This document shows, piece after piece, positions 38,753 through 48,361 of a DNA stretch of 64,000 bases (the stretch's first letter is position 1; every line of letters starts with the position of its first letter). The stretch is taken from contig NZ_LR593887.1 in the NCBI RefSeq assembly GCF_901538355.1, positions 1,898,920 through 1,962,919 of the forward strand. Direction: 5' to 3'. Source of the stretch: Tuwongella immobilis (GTDB taxonomy: Bacteria; Planctomycetota; Planctomycetia; Gemmatales; Gemmataceae). The notes below the pieces were generated by a model. It made no database searches. It was not told where the DNA came from and was given only the letters and a program-made list of their open reading frames with translations. Position numbers and translations under genes: made by a program.

Positions 38753-39805
38753 GTGAAACGGTTGGCTCTGTTTTTGCCGAATTGGATCGGGGATGTCGTG
38801 ATGGCAACCCCGGCGATTCGAGCCGTCCGCGATCATTTTCCCGATGCGGAACTGATCGCCGTCTCGCGGCCCTATGTGGCAGCCACCATGGCGGGGGCAC
38901 CCTGGTTTCAACGGGTGCTGCTGTTCGATAAAAAGGGGCCTAGCGAGCATCGCACCCCCGGCGTGGCCAAGCAGTTGCGGCAACTCGGAGTCGATGCCGC
39001 CATTCTATTTCCCAATTCGTTTCGCTCCGCCTTGGCCGCGTGGCTGGGCGGTTGCAAGCACCGCATCGGCTATGTCCGCTACGGTCGCGGCATGCTGCTG
39101 ACCGACAAATTCTACCCGCTGAAATCGCGGGGCAAAATCATCCCCACGCCGATCATCGACGATTACAACAAACTGGTCGAGCCGCTGGGCGTGCCCAATC
39201 CCGGTCATCGGATGGAACTCTTTACCGAGCCTGCGGATGAGGCGGCGGCGGATGCCATCTGGAAGGCGGCCGATCTTCGCGGTCGAGAGGTGATTGGCCT
39301 GAATCCCGGTGCGGCTTTCGGAGCGGCCAAATGTTGGCCCACGGAATCATTCGCGCGGTTGGCACAGAAGTGGATCGATGAACGCGGGAGCCGAATTCTG
39401 GTGCTTTGCGGTCCCGCCGAGCGCGAACTGGCGCGAACCATCGTCGAAATGACCCGCCGACCGCAAATCACGTCGCTGGCCGATGCGCCAGTGTCGCTGG
39501 GGCTGACGAAAGCCTGTGTGCGGCGGCTGGATCTGCTGATTACCACCGATAGCGGGCCACGACATTTCGCCAGTGCGTTTGCCCGGCCGGTGGTGGCGCT
39601 GTTTGGGCCGACGTTTATTTCCTGGACGGAAACCTACGATCCGCGTGCGATTCTGCTGCAAAAGCAGGTGGAATGTGGGCCGTGTCAACTGCGGGTCTGT
39701 CCGGTGGATCATCGCTGCATGCGGGAGTTGACCCCCGAGGAAGTCTATCGCGCGGGGGTGGATCTGCTCGCGGGCCGCACGGGAGAAACTCGCTATGTCC
39801 ACTGA
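38753..39805 (+). CDS. GT9 heptosyltransferase (WaaF-like)
   Basis: A 350-residue glycosyltransferase of family 9. It opens LALFLPNWIGDVVMATPAIRAVRDHFPDA and has the GT9 core IGLNPGAAFGAAKCWPTESFARLA, then DLLITTDSGPRHFASAFARPVVALFGPT. It matches heptosyltransferase II, which adds the second heptose to the inner core. GTG start after AAAGGAG. The end overlaps the next gene by 11 bases. WaaF versus WaaC or WaaQ cannot be settled by eye. Confidence 0.88.
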   Translation: MKRLALFLPNWIGDVVMATPAIRAVRDHFPDAELIAVSRPYVAATMAGAPWFQRVLLFDKKGPSEHRTPGVAKQLRQLGVDAAILFPNSFRSALAAWLGGCKHRIGYVRYGRGMLLTDKFYPLKSRGKIIPTPIIDDYNKLVEPLGVPNPGHRMELFTEPADEAAADAIWKAADLRGREVIGLNPGAAFGAAKCWPTESFARLAQKWIDERGSRILVLCGPAERELARTIVEMTRRPQITSLADAPVSLGLTKACVRRLDLLITTDSGPRHFASAFARPVVALFGPTFISWTETYDPRAILLQKQVECGPCQLRVCPVDHRCMRELTPEEVYRAGVDLLAGRTGETRYVH

Positions 39806-41051
39806 TCGCGTTGTGCTGCATCCCGCCGGCGAAATTTGGCTTCGCACACTCGGACTCACCCACGCGGACATGCTCGCCGATCTGCCCGGTGAGATTGTCT
39901 CGGGGCACACCGATCGCCACGTTCGCCGATGCCTGCTGGGCAAAGGCCCGATGCAGCAGATGGTGATCCTGAAGCGCGAACATCGCATTCGCTGGCAAGA
40001 TCGCCTGAAACATGCGCTCGCCGGGTGGGGCCTGATCTCCAAATCCGAGCGCGAAGCCCGCACGTTGCTGCAATTGCAGCAGCTTGGCTTCCCCGCGCCA
40101 CGACTGTTGGCGCGTGGGCAAACCGCCACCGGCGTTGGCTTTGTGCTGATTCGCGGCATCCCCGATCTTGCCGACATCCGCACTGCGTTGGAGCGGGCCA
40201 CCCCCAGTGAACAGGAACAGATGCTGCGGTCAATCGGCATCTGGATCGCGCGACTGGTGCGGGCTGGCATTGAGAATCCGGACTTGACCGCCAAGCATGT
40301 TTGCTTTCACGGAATCGGCACCGATCCAATCTTTCTGGATTGGCAGAACGTGATTCGCCGATCTGCGAATGATTTAGCCGCCGGAAATCGGATGCTTGCC
40401 AGACTTGGCGTGACTCTGCCTGGCGGAATCATCACGAATCGGCTGTTGCTGACACTGCTGATGGGCTATCGGCGGGAACTTCGCGGCGTGGTGCCAACCT
40501 TGCCGCGCATAAGCGAACAGATTCGATTAGTGCAATCGCTGCAGGAGCGTTTCCGCCGCAAACGTGCCATTCGCCACCAACTGGCGGAGCGTCCGCATCG
40601 AGCGGAGCAACGCTTGATCTGGCTGGATGGCGAGGCGATGTGCGTGATTCCCGAAGCGGTGTCGCTGCTGCAATCCCCAGAAATGCAGCGCGAATGCACG
40701 ACGATCGCTCCCAACGATGCCCGACTATTGCGATTGGCGGATGGCCGGTTGCTGCTGCGGGTTCGGGAGCGGATTCGTTTTTCTTGGGGGAAACTCATCG
40801 CCGACCTGCGCGGGCGAATCTGGCGGATGCCGGTGATGCGCGAGGCCCGCTGGCACTTTGCCCAAGAGCGAGCCGGGCAGCGGATGCCGCGCTTGCTGGC
40901 GTTTGGTCAACGACTGAGTCACTTCGGCGGGCAGGGGTTTCTGTTGCTGGAAGTGGAGCCTGCCTTGACGCCATCGCCCACTTCGGGCACGATGCCGTTG
41001 CGATTCGCTAAACTTCCATCGACCGCGCAGGAGGCGCAGGCATGCCGGTAG
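39795..41051 (+). CDS. LPS kinase-like protein (Kdo/WaaP family), atypical
   Basis: A 418-residue protein of the lipopolysaccharide kinase superfamily. The first 230 residues have the N-lobe (MVILKREHRIRWQDRLKHALAGWG; LLQLQQLGFPAPRLLARGQ) and a C-lobe in which the catalytic loop reads NPDLTAKHVC (Asp kept, preceding His changed) and the metal-binding segment reads FLDWQNV. The C-terminal ~100 residues repeat an N-lobe-like segment (EARWHFAQERAGQRMPRLLAFGQ) without a second C-lobe. It may phosphorylate core sugars or act as a partner for the next kinase. Confidence 0.8.
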   Translation: MSTDRVVLHPAGEIWLRTLGLTHADMLADLPGEIVSGHTDRHVRRCLLGKGPMQQMVILKREHRIRWQDRLKHALAGWGLISKSEREARTLLQLQQLGFPAPRLLARGQTATGVGFVLIRGIPDLADIRTALERATPSEQEQMLRSIGIWIARLVRAGIENPDLTAKHVCFHGIGTDPIFLDWQNVIRRSANDLAAGNRMLARLGVTLPGGIITNRLLLTLLMGYRRELRGVVPTLPRISEQIRLVQSLQERFRRKRAIRHQLAERPHRAEQRLIWLDGEAMCVIPEAVSLLQSPEMQRECTTIAPNDARLLRLADGRLLLRVRERIRFSWGKLIADLRGRIWRMPVMREARWHFAQERAGQRMPRLLAFGQRLSHFGGQGFLLLEVEPALTPSPTSGTMPLRFAKLPSTAQEAQACR

Positions 41052-41917
41052 AACCGAAACTCGCTCGGCCCGGCCGCGATTCCCGAGCGTGGCGGTGGAT
41101 CGAATGCGCCCCCGAATGGCCCGCGCTGGCCGGTACCGATTGGGTGGAGACGATTTTTGAGGTGGATGTGCAGGATCGCCTGCATCGCAAGCAGGGGCGT
41201 TCGATTGCGCGGTGGACGCTGGAATCGGAAGCCGGTCGCTGTGTGGTCTATCTGAAACGGCACTTCGTTCTGCCTCGGATGAACGGGGTGCTGGCGCGAA
41301 TTTGGCCGCGTGCGGTTTGGTCGCCGGGCATGGAAGAATGGCAGCATCTGCAAACCGCGGCCCAGTTGGGTGTGCGAGTGCCGCGAGCGATGGCGGCGGG
41401 GCAGGTGGTTGGGCCGGATTACCGCGTGCGAGGGTTCATCGCCGTCGAGGAACTGGCGGATCAACTCGCGCTGCATGAGGCGATTCCGTTGGCGGCACGC
41501 AGTCTTGAGCCGTTGGCGTTCGACCGCTGGAAACGCGGACTGATCGGCGAAATGGCGCGGCTGGCTCGATTGCTGCACGATGCGAACTATTTTCATCAAG
41601 ATTTGTATTTGTGCCACTTTTACATTCCGCGATCGTTCTGCTTGCCGGGCGGTGCCCCGAGCGATTGGACGGGCGAAGTGGCGATGATTGATTTTCACCG
41701 GTTGACGCACCGCCGCGTGGGCGCATTTTGGTCACGAGTCAAGGATTTGGCCCAATTGCTGTATTCATCGGATGAATTCGGCGTGACGGAACGCGATCGA
41801 TTGCGATTCGCACGGGCTTACGGCTTGAGCCGACGCGGTTGGTCGGCGTGGTCGTGGCGGTTGATTGGTCTCAAAGCGGCACGCTACCGAAACCATAATC
41901 GCAAAGCAGGAGGCTGA
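41042..41917 (+). CDS. LPS core kinase (Kdo/WaaP-like)
   Basis: A 291-residue kinase of the same superfamily with canonical motifs: lysine in VVYLKRHF, the catalytic loop NYFHQDLYLCHFYI and the metal-binding AMIDFHRL. Members phosphorylate heptose or Kdo in the inner LPS core. It overlaps the end of the preceding kinase-like gene by 10 bases and lies three bases before the next glycosyltransferase, so all three are made together. Confidence 0.88.
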   Translation: MPVEPKLARPGRDSRAWRWIECAPEWPALAGTDWVETIFEVDVQDRLHRKQGRSIARWTLESEAGRCVVYLKRHFVLPRMNGVLARIWPRAVWSPGMEEWQHLQTAAQLGVRVPRAMAAGQVVGPDYRVRGFIAVEELADQLALHEAIPLAARSLEPLAFDRWKRGLIGEMARLARLLHDANYFHQDLYLCHFYIPRSFCLPGGAPSDWTGEVAMIDFHRLTHRRVGAFWSRVKDLAQLLYSSDEFGVTERDRLRFARAYGLSRRGWSAWSWRLIGLKAARYRNHNRKAGG

Positions 41918-41920
41918 GCG

Positions 41921-43090
41921 ATGGATATTGCCCTGTGTTACGAGAGCGTTCTGCCCAATCGTGGCGGTTGCGAGACGTACATTGCCGATCTCTCCCGCCG
42001 ACTGGCTCGAGATGGGCATCGCGTGCATTTGTACGCTTGTCGGTGGGATGCCTCGGCATTGCCGACGACGATGCACTACCATCGGCTGCATGTGAAACGC
42101 GGCTTGCGATTTCTGCGACCGTGGCGATTCGCCCAGGCATGCGAAGACGCCTTGGCCCAGGCCGATCACGATGTGACCATCGGATTCGACAAAACCTGGG
42201 GGCAAGATGTGCTGTATCCGCAGGGCGGGCTGCATGCGGCATCGCAAGCGTATAATCGCCGCAAATTCCCGAATGCGGCCACCCGTTGGCTTGCGGATCT
42301 GGGCAAATTGCTCAGCCCGGCACCGTGGTCATTTGCGCGGCTGGAACGCAAGCAATATCTGGGACCGAATCGCCCGAAGATTGTCGTCAATTCGCGAATG
42401 GTGCAGCGGCACTTCGAGGAATTTCTGGAGATTCCCGCCGATTCGATTCATGTGTTGCCCAGCGCCATCGATCCGGGTCGTTTCGAGCCAATGAATCGGC
42501 TGGTGCTGCGCAATCAAGAACGCTCCGATTGGGGCGTTGAGCCATCGGAAACGGTGGGGCTGTTTGTGGCGATGAACTATCGTCTCAAGGGGCTGGCACC
42601 GCTCTTGCATTCGGTGGCGAAGATGGAGCGGGGCGTGCCGTTTCGGCTGGCCGTGGTGGGGCACCCGAAGACGGGTCGATACGAGCAGTTGGCCGCGAAG
42701 TTGGGCATCTCCGACCGGGTGAAATTCCTCGGCTTCCGGGCTGATCCGAAATCGGCGTATTTTGGCGCGGATTTCTTGGTGCATCCGACGTTTTACGATC
42801 CCTGCTCGCTGGTGGTGCTCGAAGCCCTGGCGTGTGGATTGCCAGTGGTGACGACGGCGTTCAACGGCGCATCGGAATTGATGCATCCGGGCGAAGATGG
42901 CTTTGTGGTGGAAACGCCGCACGATCATGCCGGGATTGCGCAAGCCATGACGCGGCTGTGTGATCCGAGTTTCCGCGCGGCAGCAGCCAGCAAAGCGCGA
43001 CAAACCGGACAGAGTTGGACATTCGAGCAACATTACCAGGGATTGCTGCGGATGTTCCAGGATGTTGCAGTCCGACGACGGGCCGCGTAA
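41921..43090 (+). CDS. GT4 glycosyltransferase (WaaG-like)
   Basis: A 389-residue GT-B glycosyltransferase. The donor-binding C-terminal domain has VGLFVAMNYRLKGLAPLLHSVA, FRLAVVGHPKTGRYEQLAAKLGI, and the GT4 EX7E segment near PCSLVVLEALACGLPVVTTAFNGASEL. This fits WaaG, which adds the first outer-core hexose. It closes the LPS operon; a deacylase with its own ribosome site follows. Confidence 0.87.
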   Translation: MDIALCYESVLPNRGGCETYIADLSRRLARDGHRVHLYACRWDASALPTTMHYHRLHVKRGLRFLRPWRFAQACEDALAQADHDVTIGFDKTWGQDVLYPQGGLHAASQAYNRRKFPNAATRWLADLGKLLSPAPWSFARLERKQYLGPNRPKIVVNSRMVQRHFEEFLEIPADSIHVLPSAIDPGRFEPMNRLVLRNQERSDWGVEPSETVGLFVAMNYRLKGLAPLLHSVAKMERGVPFRLAVVGHPKTGRYEQLAAKLGISDRVKFLGFRADPKSAYFGADFLVHPTFYDPCSLVVLEALACGLPVVTTAFNGASELMHPGEDGFVVETPHDHAGIAQAMTRLCDPSFRAAAASKARQTGQSWTFEQHYQGLLRMFQDVAVRRRAA

Positions 43091-43129
43091 GCTGAAGCGG
43101 GATTCCGCATTGGCTCTGCGAGGCGACAT

Positions 43130-44716
43130 ATGCTCTCATCACTCACGTTGGCCGCGATGTTGACCGTCGCGGCTGATTCCATTCCCTGCGATCTTGTCCT
43201 GAAGAATGCCACGCTGTTTGATGGCACCGGTTCGCCGGGCGTGCGAGGCGATCTCGGCATTCGCGGCGAAACCATCGTCGCCATGGGGGAATTTTCACCC
43301 GCGCCCACCGCCAAGGGCATGCCGAAGATCATCGATTGTTCCAATTGGTACATCGCGCCAGGATTCATCGATCTGCACACACATTGCGACACGGGATCGC
43401 CCGGTTTGACGGAGCCGCGCGGGCGGGCCAATCGATGCTACACCACGCAGGGGGTGACGACCGTGGTGACGGGCAATTGCGGGTCGGGGCCGACGTCGAT
43501 CGAAGGCTTCTATTCGCAGCTTGCCGACGGTGGAGTGGCGACGAATGTGGCGCATCTGGTGCCGCATAATTCCGTTCGGCGCGAAGTGATGGGGAATGTC
43601 AATCGCCCGCCGACGGCTGCGGAGTTGGCCCGCATGCAAGCCCTGGTGGAAACCGGCATGAAGCAGGGGGCGTGGGGCATGGCCACGGGGTTGATTTACA
43701 ATCCTGGAACGTACAGTCAGACCGCGGAACTCATTGAATTGGCCAAAGTGGTGCAATCGCAAAACGGCATCTATGCCAGCCATATTCGGGACGAAGGCAC
43801 GGGGCTGCTGGATGCGATTTCCGAGGCGATCCGCATCGGCCGCGAGGCGAAACTGCCCGTGCATATCTCGCACATCAAGGCATCGGGCCGCAAAGCGTGG
43901 GGCAAAAGCGCCGACGCTATCGGCATGATCCGCGAGGCGCAATCCAAGGGGCAGATCATCACGGCGGATCAATATCCGTACATTGCCAGCAGCACATCCC
44001 TGTCGGCGACCGTGGTGGATGCCCGATTCCGAGAAGGAACTTCCACGGATTACCGCAACCGCTTCGACAATCCCGAGTTGTTGCCGAAGATCCGCGCGAG
44101 TATCGCCGCCAATCTGGAAGGGAAAAAGCGGGGCGAAACAATTCTGATTGCTCGCTTTCGGCATCAACCGCGCTGGCAGGGGAAACGGCTATCCGAAATT
44201 GCCGCCGAGCAGAAACGCGATGTCGTGGATATTGTGCTGGAAATTGAAACACATGGCGGGGCGCAAATCGTCAATTTCTCGATGAACGATGAGGATATGC
44301 GACTGTACATGAAGCAGCCGTTTGTCGCCACCGCCAGCGACGGCAGCACGCAAGTGCCCAGCGACACCGTGCCGCACCCGCGCAGCTACGGCACCTTCCC
44401 ACGCAAAATCGGGCGATTCGCAATCGGCGAGAAACTCATTCCGGTGGAGCAGGCGATTCGCAGTGCCAGTGGGTTGCCCGCAGATGTGCTGCGACTGCCG
44501 AATCGGGGCTATCTCAAGGTCGGATTCGCGGCCGATATCGTCGTGCTGGATCCGAAGACGTATCGGGACCAAGCCACGTTCGAGAAGCCGCACCAATTTT
44601 CGACCGGCGTGGTGCATCTGTTCGTGAATGGTCAGCCGGTGATCGAAGATTCCAAGGAAACCGGCCAACTTCCGGGCCGTCCGCTGGTGCATCAGGCGAA
44701 ACCGACTCCGAAATAA
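43130..44716 (+). CDS. N-acyl-D-amino-acid deacylase
   Basis: A 528-residue zinc amidohydrolase. Visible ligands are FIDLHTHCD, a Cys in GVTTVVTGNCGSGP, YASHIRDEGTG, HISHIKASG and ATASDGSTQVPSDTV. It begins with a short hydrophobic segment (LSSLTLAAMLTVAA) that may be a signal peptide; the domain start (CDLVLKNATLFDGTG) is standard. It removes acyl groups from D-amino acids. It starts 39 bases after the LPS operon with its own GAGG and may be read through. Confidence 0.9.
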   Translation: MLSSLTLAAMLTVAADSIPCDLVLKNATLFDGTGSPGVRGDLGIRGETIVAMGEFSPAPTAKGMPKIIDCSNWYIAPGFIDLHTHCDTGSPGLTEPRGRANRCYTTQGVTTVVTGNCGSGPTSIEGFYSQLADGGVATNVAHLVPHNSVRREVMGNVNRPPTAAELARMQALVETGMKQGAWGMATGLIYNPGTYSQTAELIELAKVVQSQNGIYASHIRDEGTGLLDAISEAIRIGREAKLPVHISHIKASGRKAWGKSADAIGMIREAQSKGQIITADQYPYIASSTSLSATVVDARFREGTSTDYRNRFDNPELLPKIRASIAANLEGKKRGETILIARFRHQPRWQGKRLSEIAAEQKRDVVDIVLEIETHGGAQIVNFSMNDEDMRLYMKQPFVATASDGSTQVPSDTVPHPRSYGTFPRKIGRFAIGEKLIPVEQAIRSASGLPADVLRLPNRGYLKVGFAADIVVLDPKTYRDQATFEKPHQFSTGVVHLFVNGQPVIEDSKETGQLPGRPLVHQAKPTPK

Positions 44717-44753
44717 TTGGAGCTTGGCGTTACGACCGCGACTCATGACATCG

Positions 44754-44797
44754 CTCCCGCCGTCGCGCTGGTTGCATCCAGTCTGCGACGACGGGAG
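44754..44797. terminator. Bidirectional hairpin between convergent genes
   Basis: CTCCCGCCGTCGC (44754-44766) pairs with GCGACGACGGGAG (44785-44797) at 12 of 13 positions. It lies between the plus-strand deacylase and the minus-strand methyltransferase. There is no T-run; the call rests on stem strength and position. Confidence 0.6.
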
Positions 44798-44830
44798 TGT
44801 GAATCGCTCAGCGATTCCGCAATAATCGTT

Positions 44831-46003
44831 TCAGTTGGCGAAATATCGGGCATCTTGTTCGACTTCGACCACTTGCCGCAGGGTGCGAATCACCAATGGC
44901 ACCGCACCGTGCGTAAACAGCCGGAATTCGCTGCCAAATGCGGTCTCGGTGAGTTCGAAATCGAGAGCGAATTCGGCGAAATCGCCTTTGGGAATTTCGC
45001 CCACGGTCACGGTTCGACTGCCATGAACTTTCGCGCCGCCTTCATTGGCCATGTCCAAGACACACGCCGGTGTATTCGCCGGGAGATCCGCCGCCGAGTG
45101 CGCTTTGCCAATGCGGAAAATCACGCGATGTTTCCCGGGCCGCAGCGGGACATACGGGCCGAAGAGCACATAACCCGGGGCGTTCGCTTCCACCCGGAAG
45201 AGCCGATTCTGTCCGCCGCCTTCGGGATGAATGCCATCGCGGACGAATTCTCGGGTCTGAGCAGCCGCAAATGCTTCATCATAAACAGCTTGCGTCAATT
45301 TCGAGACCAATTCCCGATTCGGCTGCCGATTCGATTTCCGCGCTTCCAGCCACCAGGAGAAGCAATCTTCGGGCCGCGAGGCCGACAACGCCACGCGACG
45401 CTTCCACGGCCAACTCGGGAACGGCACCGTCGCTTCATACGGCAGCAAGCAATGATCTTCTGCCCCGTAGCACAGCCAAACACCGCGCACATCGATGATA
45501 TCGAATCCGGCGGCTTTGGTGATTTCAACGATTTCTTCGACGTTGAATTCGGCGGTATGTTGCGGATGGTGCCAGTGGTACCATTTCGTCACCCGGCGAT
45601 TGGGGCTGTCCATCACCAGCACGCCGCCATCGCTCAGCACGCGGTGCGATTCGCAGAGGAAATTCGCCAGATCGTCTGGCCACATATGCTCCACGGTTTG
45701 ACCTGCGAAGACTAAGTCCGCTTCGCCGTTCTTGACATCGTGCATGTTGCCCAGGTAATTCGAGATCCACACCGCCTCGGGGGGAAGATCATCGGGCTTA
45801 CTTTGGTAGGCTTCCACGCCGATATGCTTGGTCAAACTGGGGTAACATTCACGCATCCAATCGAAGTACCAACCACCGGCAGCGCCGCCGCTGAGAACGG
45901 TTTTTCCACCCGGAGGCATCTTCCGCAATTCGCGGGTCCGCAGCTCGTGCAGGAAGACGTTGAAATTCTCCATCGGAGCATCGGGGATTTCCTCCCAGGC
46001 CAT
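44831..46003 (-). CDS. SAM-dependent methyltransferase with C-terminal beta domain
   Basis: A 390-residue protein. The first ~210 residues are a class I methyltransferase (TVLSGGAAGGWYFDWM, ADLVFAGQTVEHMWPDDLANFLCESHRVLSDGGVLVMDSP). Residues about 270-390 form a beta-rich domain (YVLFGPYVPLRPGKHRVIFRIG), possibly carbohydrate-binding. This resembles enzymes that methylate surface sugars, an inference. The ATG at 46003 has AGGAGAG upstream. Confidence 0.8.
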   Translation of the reverse strand: MAWEEIPDAPMENFNVFLHELRTRELRKMPPGGKTVLSGGAAGGWYFDWMRECYPSLTKHIGVEAYQSKPDDLPPEAVWISNYLGNMHDVKNGEADLVFAGQTVEHMWPDDLANFLCESHRVLSDGGVLVMDSPNRRVTKWYHWHHPQHTAEFNVEEIVEITKAAGFDIIDVRGVWLCYGAEDHCLLPYEATVPFPSWPWKRRVALSASRPEDCFSWWLEARKSNRQPNRELVSKLTQAVYDEAFAAAQTREFVRDGIHPEGGGQNRLFRVEANAPGYVLFGPYVPLRPGKHRVIFRIGKAHSAADLPANTPACVLDMANEGGAKVHGSRTVTVGEIPKGDFAEFALDFELTETAFGSEFRLFTHGAVPLVIRTLRQVVEVEQDARYFAN

Positions 46004-46321
46004 GGCTACTCTCCTGCAAGGCGGATTCATGGGAAACCGAGGCGAATATTCTGCCGCGCACGATATCGCAACCCCCGCCAATTGCCAAGCCGAACTCCCG
46101 CCGCACTCCACCACGGGGCGCACGGACCCGTTCGCATGAACATCGGGGCATCGGCCGCATTCACGCCGACCTTGCCGGATTCCGAAGGGGGCGTATGGTT
46201 GGTACGGTCGGCTGGAGATGGGCAATCGAAACTGTGGAGAGCATCCAAACGACAGTCCCGTGGCAATGCCGTGGAAGTGGGCATCGACACGGGACAGGTG
46301 ATAGTCGGCATCGCAAGCGAA
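46004..46321. other. Gene-free stretch
   Basis: No supported gene or RNA lies between the DUF1559 stop and the methyltransferase start. Minus-strand frames that extend the methyltransferase upstream here are Pro/Arg-rich with no family match. It presumably holds the methyltransferase promoter; none is obvious. Confidence 0.5.
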
Positions 46322-47296
46322 TTACGGCTCGTTGACGATTTCCGTGCCCGATCGGGTAATCAACGCAACCAGGGTGCCCAACGTCATGGAATCGCGAGCG
46401 AAGCGAACGGAACCATCGCAGTACAAGGCATTTGCGCCGCCGGTGTGGAAGGCATAAATCTCCGTGCGATTGGTGCAATTGATGGCACGAGTCCGCGTGG
46501 AATTATTGCTGGTGGTGGTTACCGCGGAGCTAGATTCGGGGTTGGCCGGATCGCAGCCGTCAATCACGAGGCTGGCCTGATGATCGGCCCACGCGCCGGC
46601 CGATGGACTATCGGTGCCAAACTGACGGCCCATGCCGAAGATGCCGGGATTGCCCGCACATTCGCTCACCACCATCGTGTTGGAGGTTCCATCGGTCACT
46701 GCGGTGATCGCTGTGGTAATGTTGGGCTGCAACGCGCCTTGGAATCCGCTGGGAATCGGTGCCAGCAGCGTCGCGGGGTTGACTGTGCTGCGAACGCGGA
46801 TGAGAACGCGATAATCTCCCACGGCGGCCACAAACGATGGCGATGTGGTTACATTCCGCGTTCGGTTACTTCCCGGAGCCGACGGGCATTGATAAATCGC
46901 CACGGGGGTTCCGCTTGCGGTCCGATTCTGAGCATTGAATCGCCAGTCGGCCGTCTGCACGAACAGCCGCTGCAAATTCTCTTGTTCCAGATACGGAAGC
47001 AAAATTGCAAACAGGCTTTGCGACCCTTGGCCGGGCGGTCCTGGTGGCGGATTCGGCGGCGCAAGGTCAAAGACGGTGCCGGTATCGTAGGCACCAGGGG
47101 GGAGTCCACCGCGTGCGGACTCAAAATTGTGAATCGCCAGGCCGATCTGCTTGAGATTATTCTGGCATCGCATCCGCGACGCTGCCTCTCGCACTTTTTG
47201 AACCGCCGGGAGTAGCAGTCCAATCAAGATGGCAATGATCGCAATGACGACTAACAGTTCGATCAAGGTAAACGCGGGACGGAATCGAAATCGCAT
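46322..47296 (-). CDS. DUF1559 protein with type IV pilin-like N-terminus
   Basis: A 324-residue planctomycete-type protein. It starts [37 protein letters not shown], the prepilin peptidase site and hydrophobic helix of type II secretion pseudopilins, then [16 protein letters not shown], the DUF1559 hallmark, and ends with the H-X9-DG region ([16 protein letters not shown]). These occur in large paralogous families; exact role unknown. TTGGAG precedes the ATG. Confidence 0.93.
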   Translation of the reverse strand: MRFRFRPAFTLIELLVVIAIIAILIGLLLPAVQKVREAASRMRCQNNLKQIGLAIHNFESARGGLPPGAYDTGTVFDLAPPNPPPGPPGQGSQSLFAILLPYLEQENLQRLFVQTADWRFNAQNRTASGTPVAIYQCPSAPGSNRTRNVTTSPSFVAAVGDYRVLIRVRSTVNPATLLAPIPSGFQGALQPNITTAITAVTDGTSNTMVVSECAGNPGIFGMGRQFGTDSPSAGAWADHQASLVIDGCDPANPESSSAVTTTSNNSTRTRAINCTNRTEIYAFHTGGANALYCDGSVRFARDSMTLGTLVALITRSGTEIVNEP

Positions 47297-47455
47297 GGAA
47301 ACGCAACTCCAACATCAAAATTCTGTTGAAATGCGTTGGAGGGAGAGTCCAAGCACCATTTCATAGTAGGAGCTAACGGAAGGAACAGACAAGAGCCGGG
47401 CTGGAAAAAACTCATTAAAATTTCACCGAGATCACAATCATTCGAGGGGGGAATC

Positions 47456-48361
47456 ATGGATCGCAAGCCACCGTGCATCTTGGCAATCGGGGAAATGCTC
47501 TGGGATGAACTCCCCAGCGGGGCCATGCCGGGCGGTGCGCCGTTGAATTTCGCTTGGCATTGTCATCAACTCGGTGCGGAGGTCGTGCTCATCAGCCGAG
47601 TTGGGGCGGATGAGCGGGGCGATGCGTTGCGAGAATTGCTGCAATCGTGGAGGATTTCCGATCGCTGGCTGCAAACCGATGCGACCCGCCCCACCGGCCG
47701 AGTCGAGGTGCGACTTTCGGCATCCGGCGAGCCGAGCTATTCCATTCTCGAAAATGTCGCTTATGATGCAATCGAATGGCCCCCACTCGATTCAGAAATA
47801 TGGGCACGGGTTGATGCGATTTCCTATGGCACACTCGCTCAGCGATCGCCACAATCGCAGTCGGCGATTCAGTTTGGGCTGGCGCATGCCAATCCCCGGC
47901 TGCGAATCTGCGATCTGAATTTGCGGCCGCCGTTTGTCGATGCCCGCACCGTTCAGGCGAGCATTCAAGCGGCGAATTGGCTGAAATTGAACGAGATGGA
48001 ACTCCCGAATGTCGCGGAAATGCTCGGGCTGCCCGGGCATTCGCCGGATGACTGGGTGCTGGAGTTGCAGCGGCGCGAGCCGCAATTGCAATTGGTGGTG
48101 CAAACGCTGGGTGAAGCGGGGTGTCGGCTCTGGGCCAATGGCCAATCGTGGCAGATTCCCGGCGTGTCGGTTCCCGTGGTGGACACCGTGGGGGCAGGGG
48201 ACGCCTTCACGGCAGCGCTGTGGATTCGGCGTTGGCACGGGGCGGATTGGCCGATTGCCGCGCTGCATGCGACACAATACGCCGCATTGGTCGTTCAGCA
48301 TCCAGGTGGGACGCCACGAATCCCGAATACCGACTTTCCCTGGAATCAGGTGCGATCATGA
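47456..48361 (+). CDS. PfkB-family sugar kinase (fructokinase-like)
   Basis: A 301-residue carbohydrate kinase. It shows ILAIGEMLWDELPSGAMPGGAPLNFAWH and VLISRVGADERGD at the sugar-binding end, and VVDTVGAGDAFTAALW with the catalytic Asp. The best guess is fructokinase. GAGGGGGGAATC lies before the ATG. The stop overlaps the next start (ATGA), so it is coupled to the acetyltransferase. Confidence 0.87.
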   Translation: MDRKPPCILAIGEMLWDELPSGAMPGGAPLNFAWHCHQLGAEVVLISRVGADERGDALRELLQSWRISDRWLQTDATRPTGRVEVRLSASGEPSYSILENVAYDAIEWPPLDSEIWARVDAISYGTLAQRSPQSQSAIQFGLAHANPRLRICDLNLRPPFVDARTVQASIQAANWLKLNEMELPNVAEMLGLPGHSPDDWVLELQRREPQLQLVVQTLGEAGCRLWANGQSWQIPGVSVPVVDTVGAGDAFTAALWIRRWHGADWPIAALHATQYAALVVQHPGGTPRIPNTDFPWNQVRS

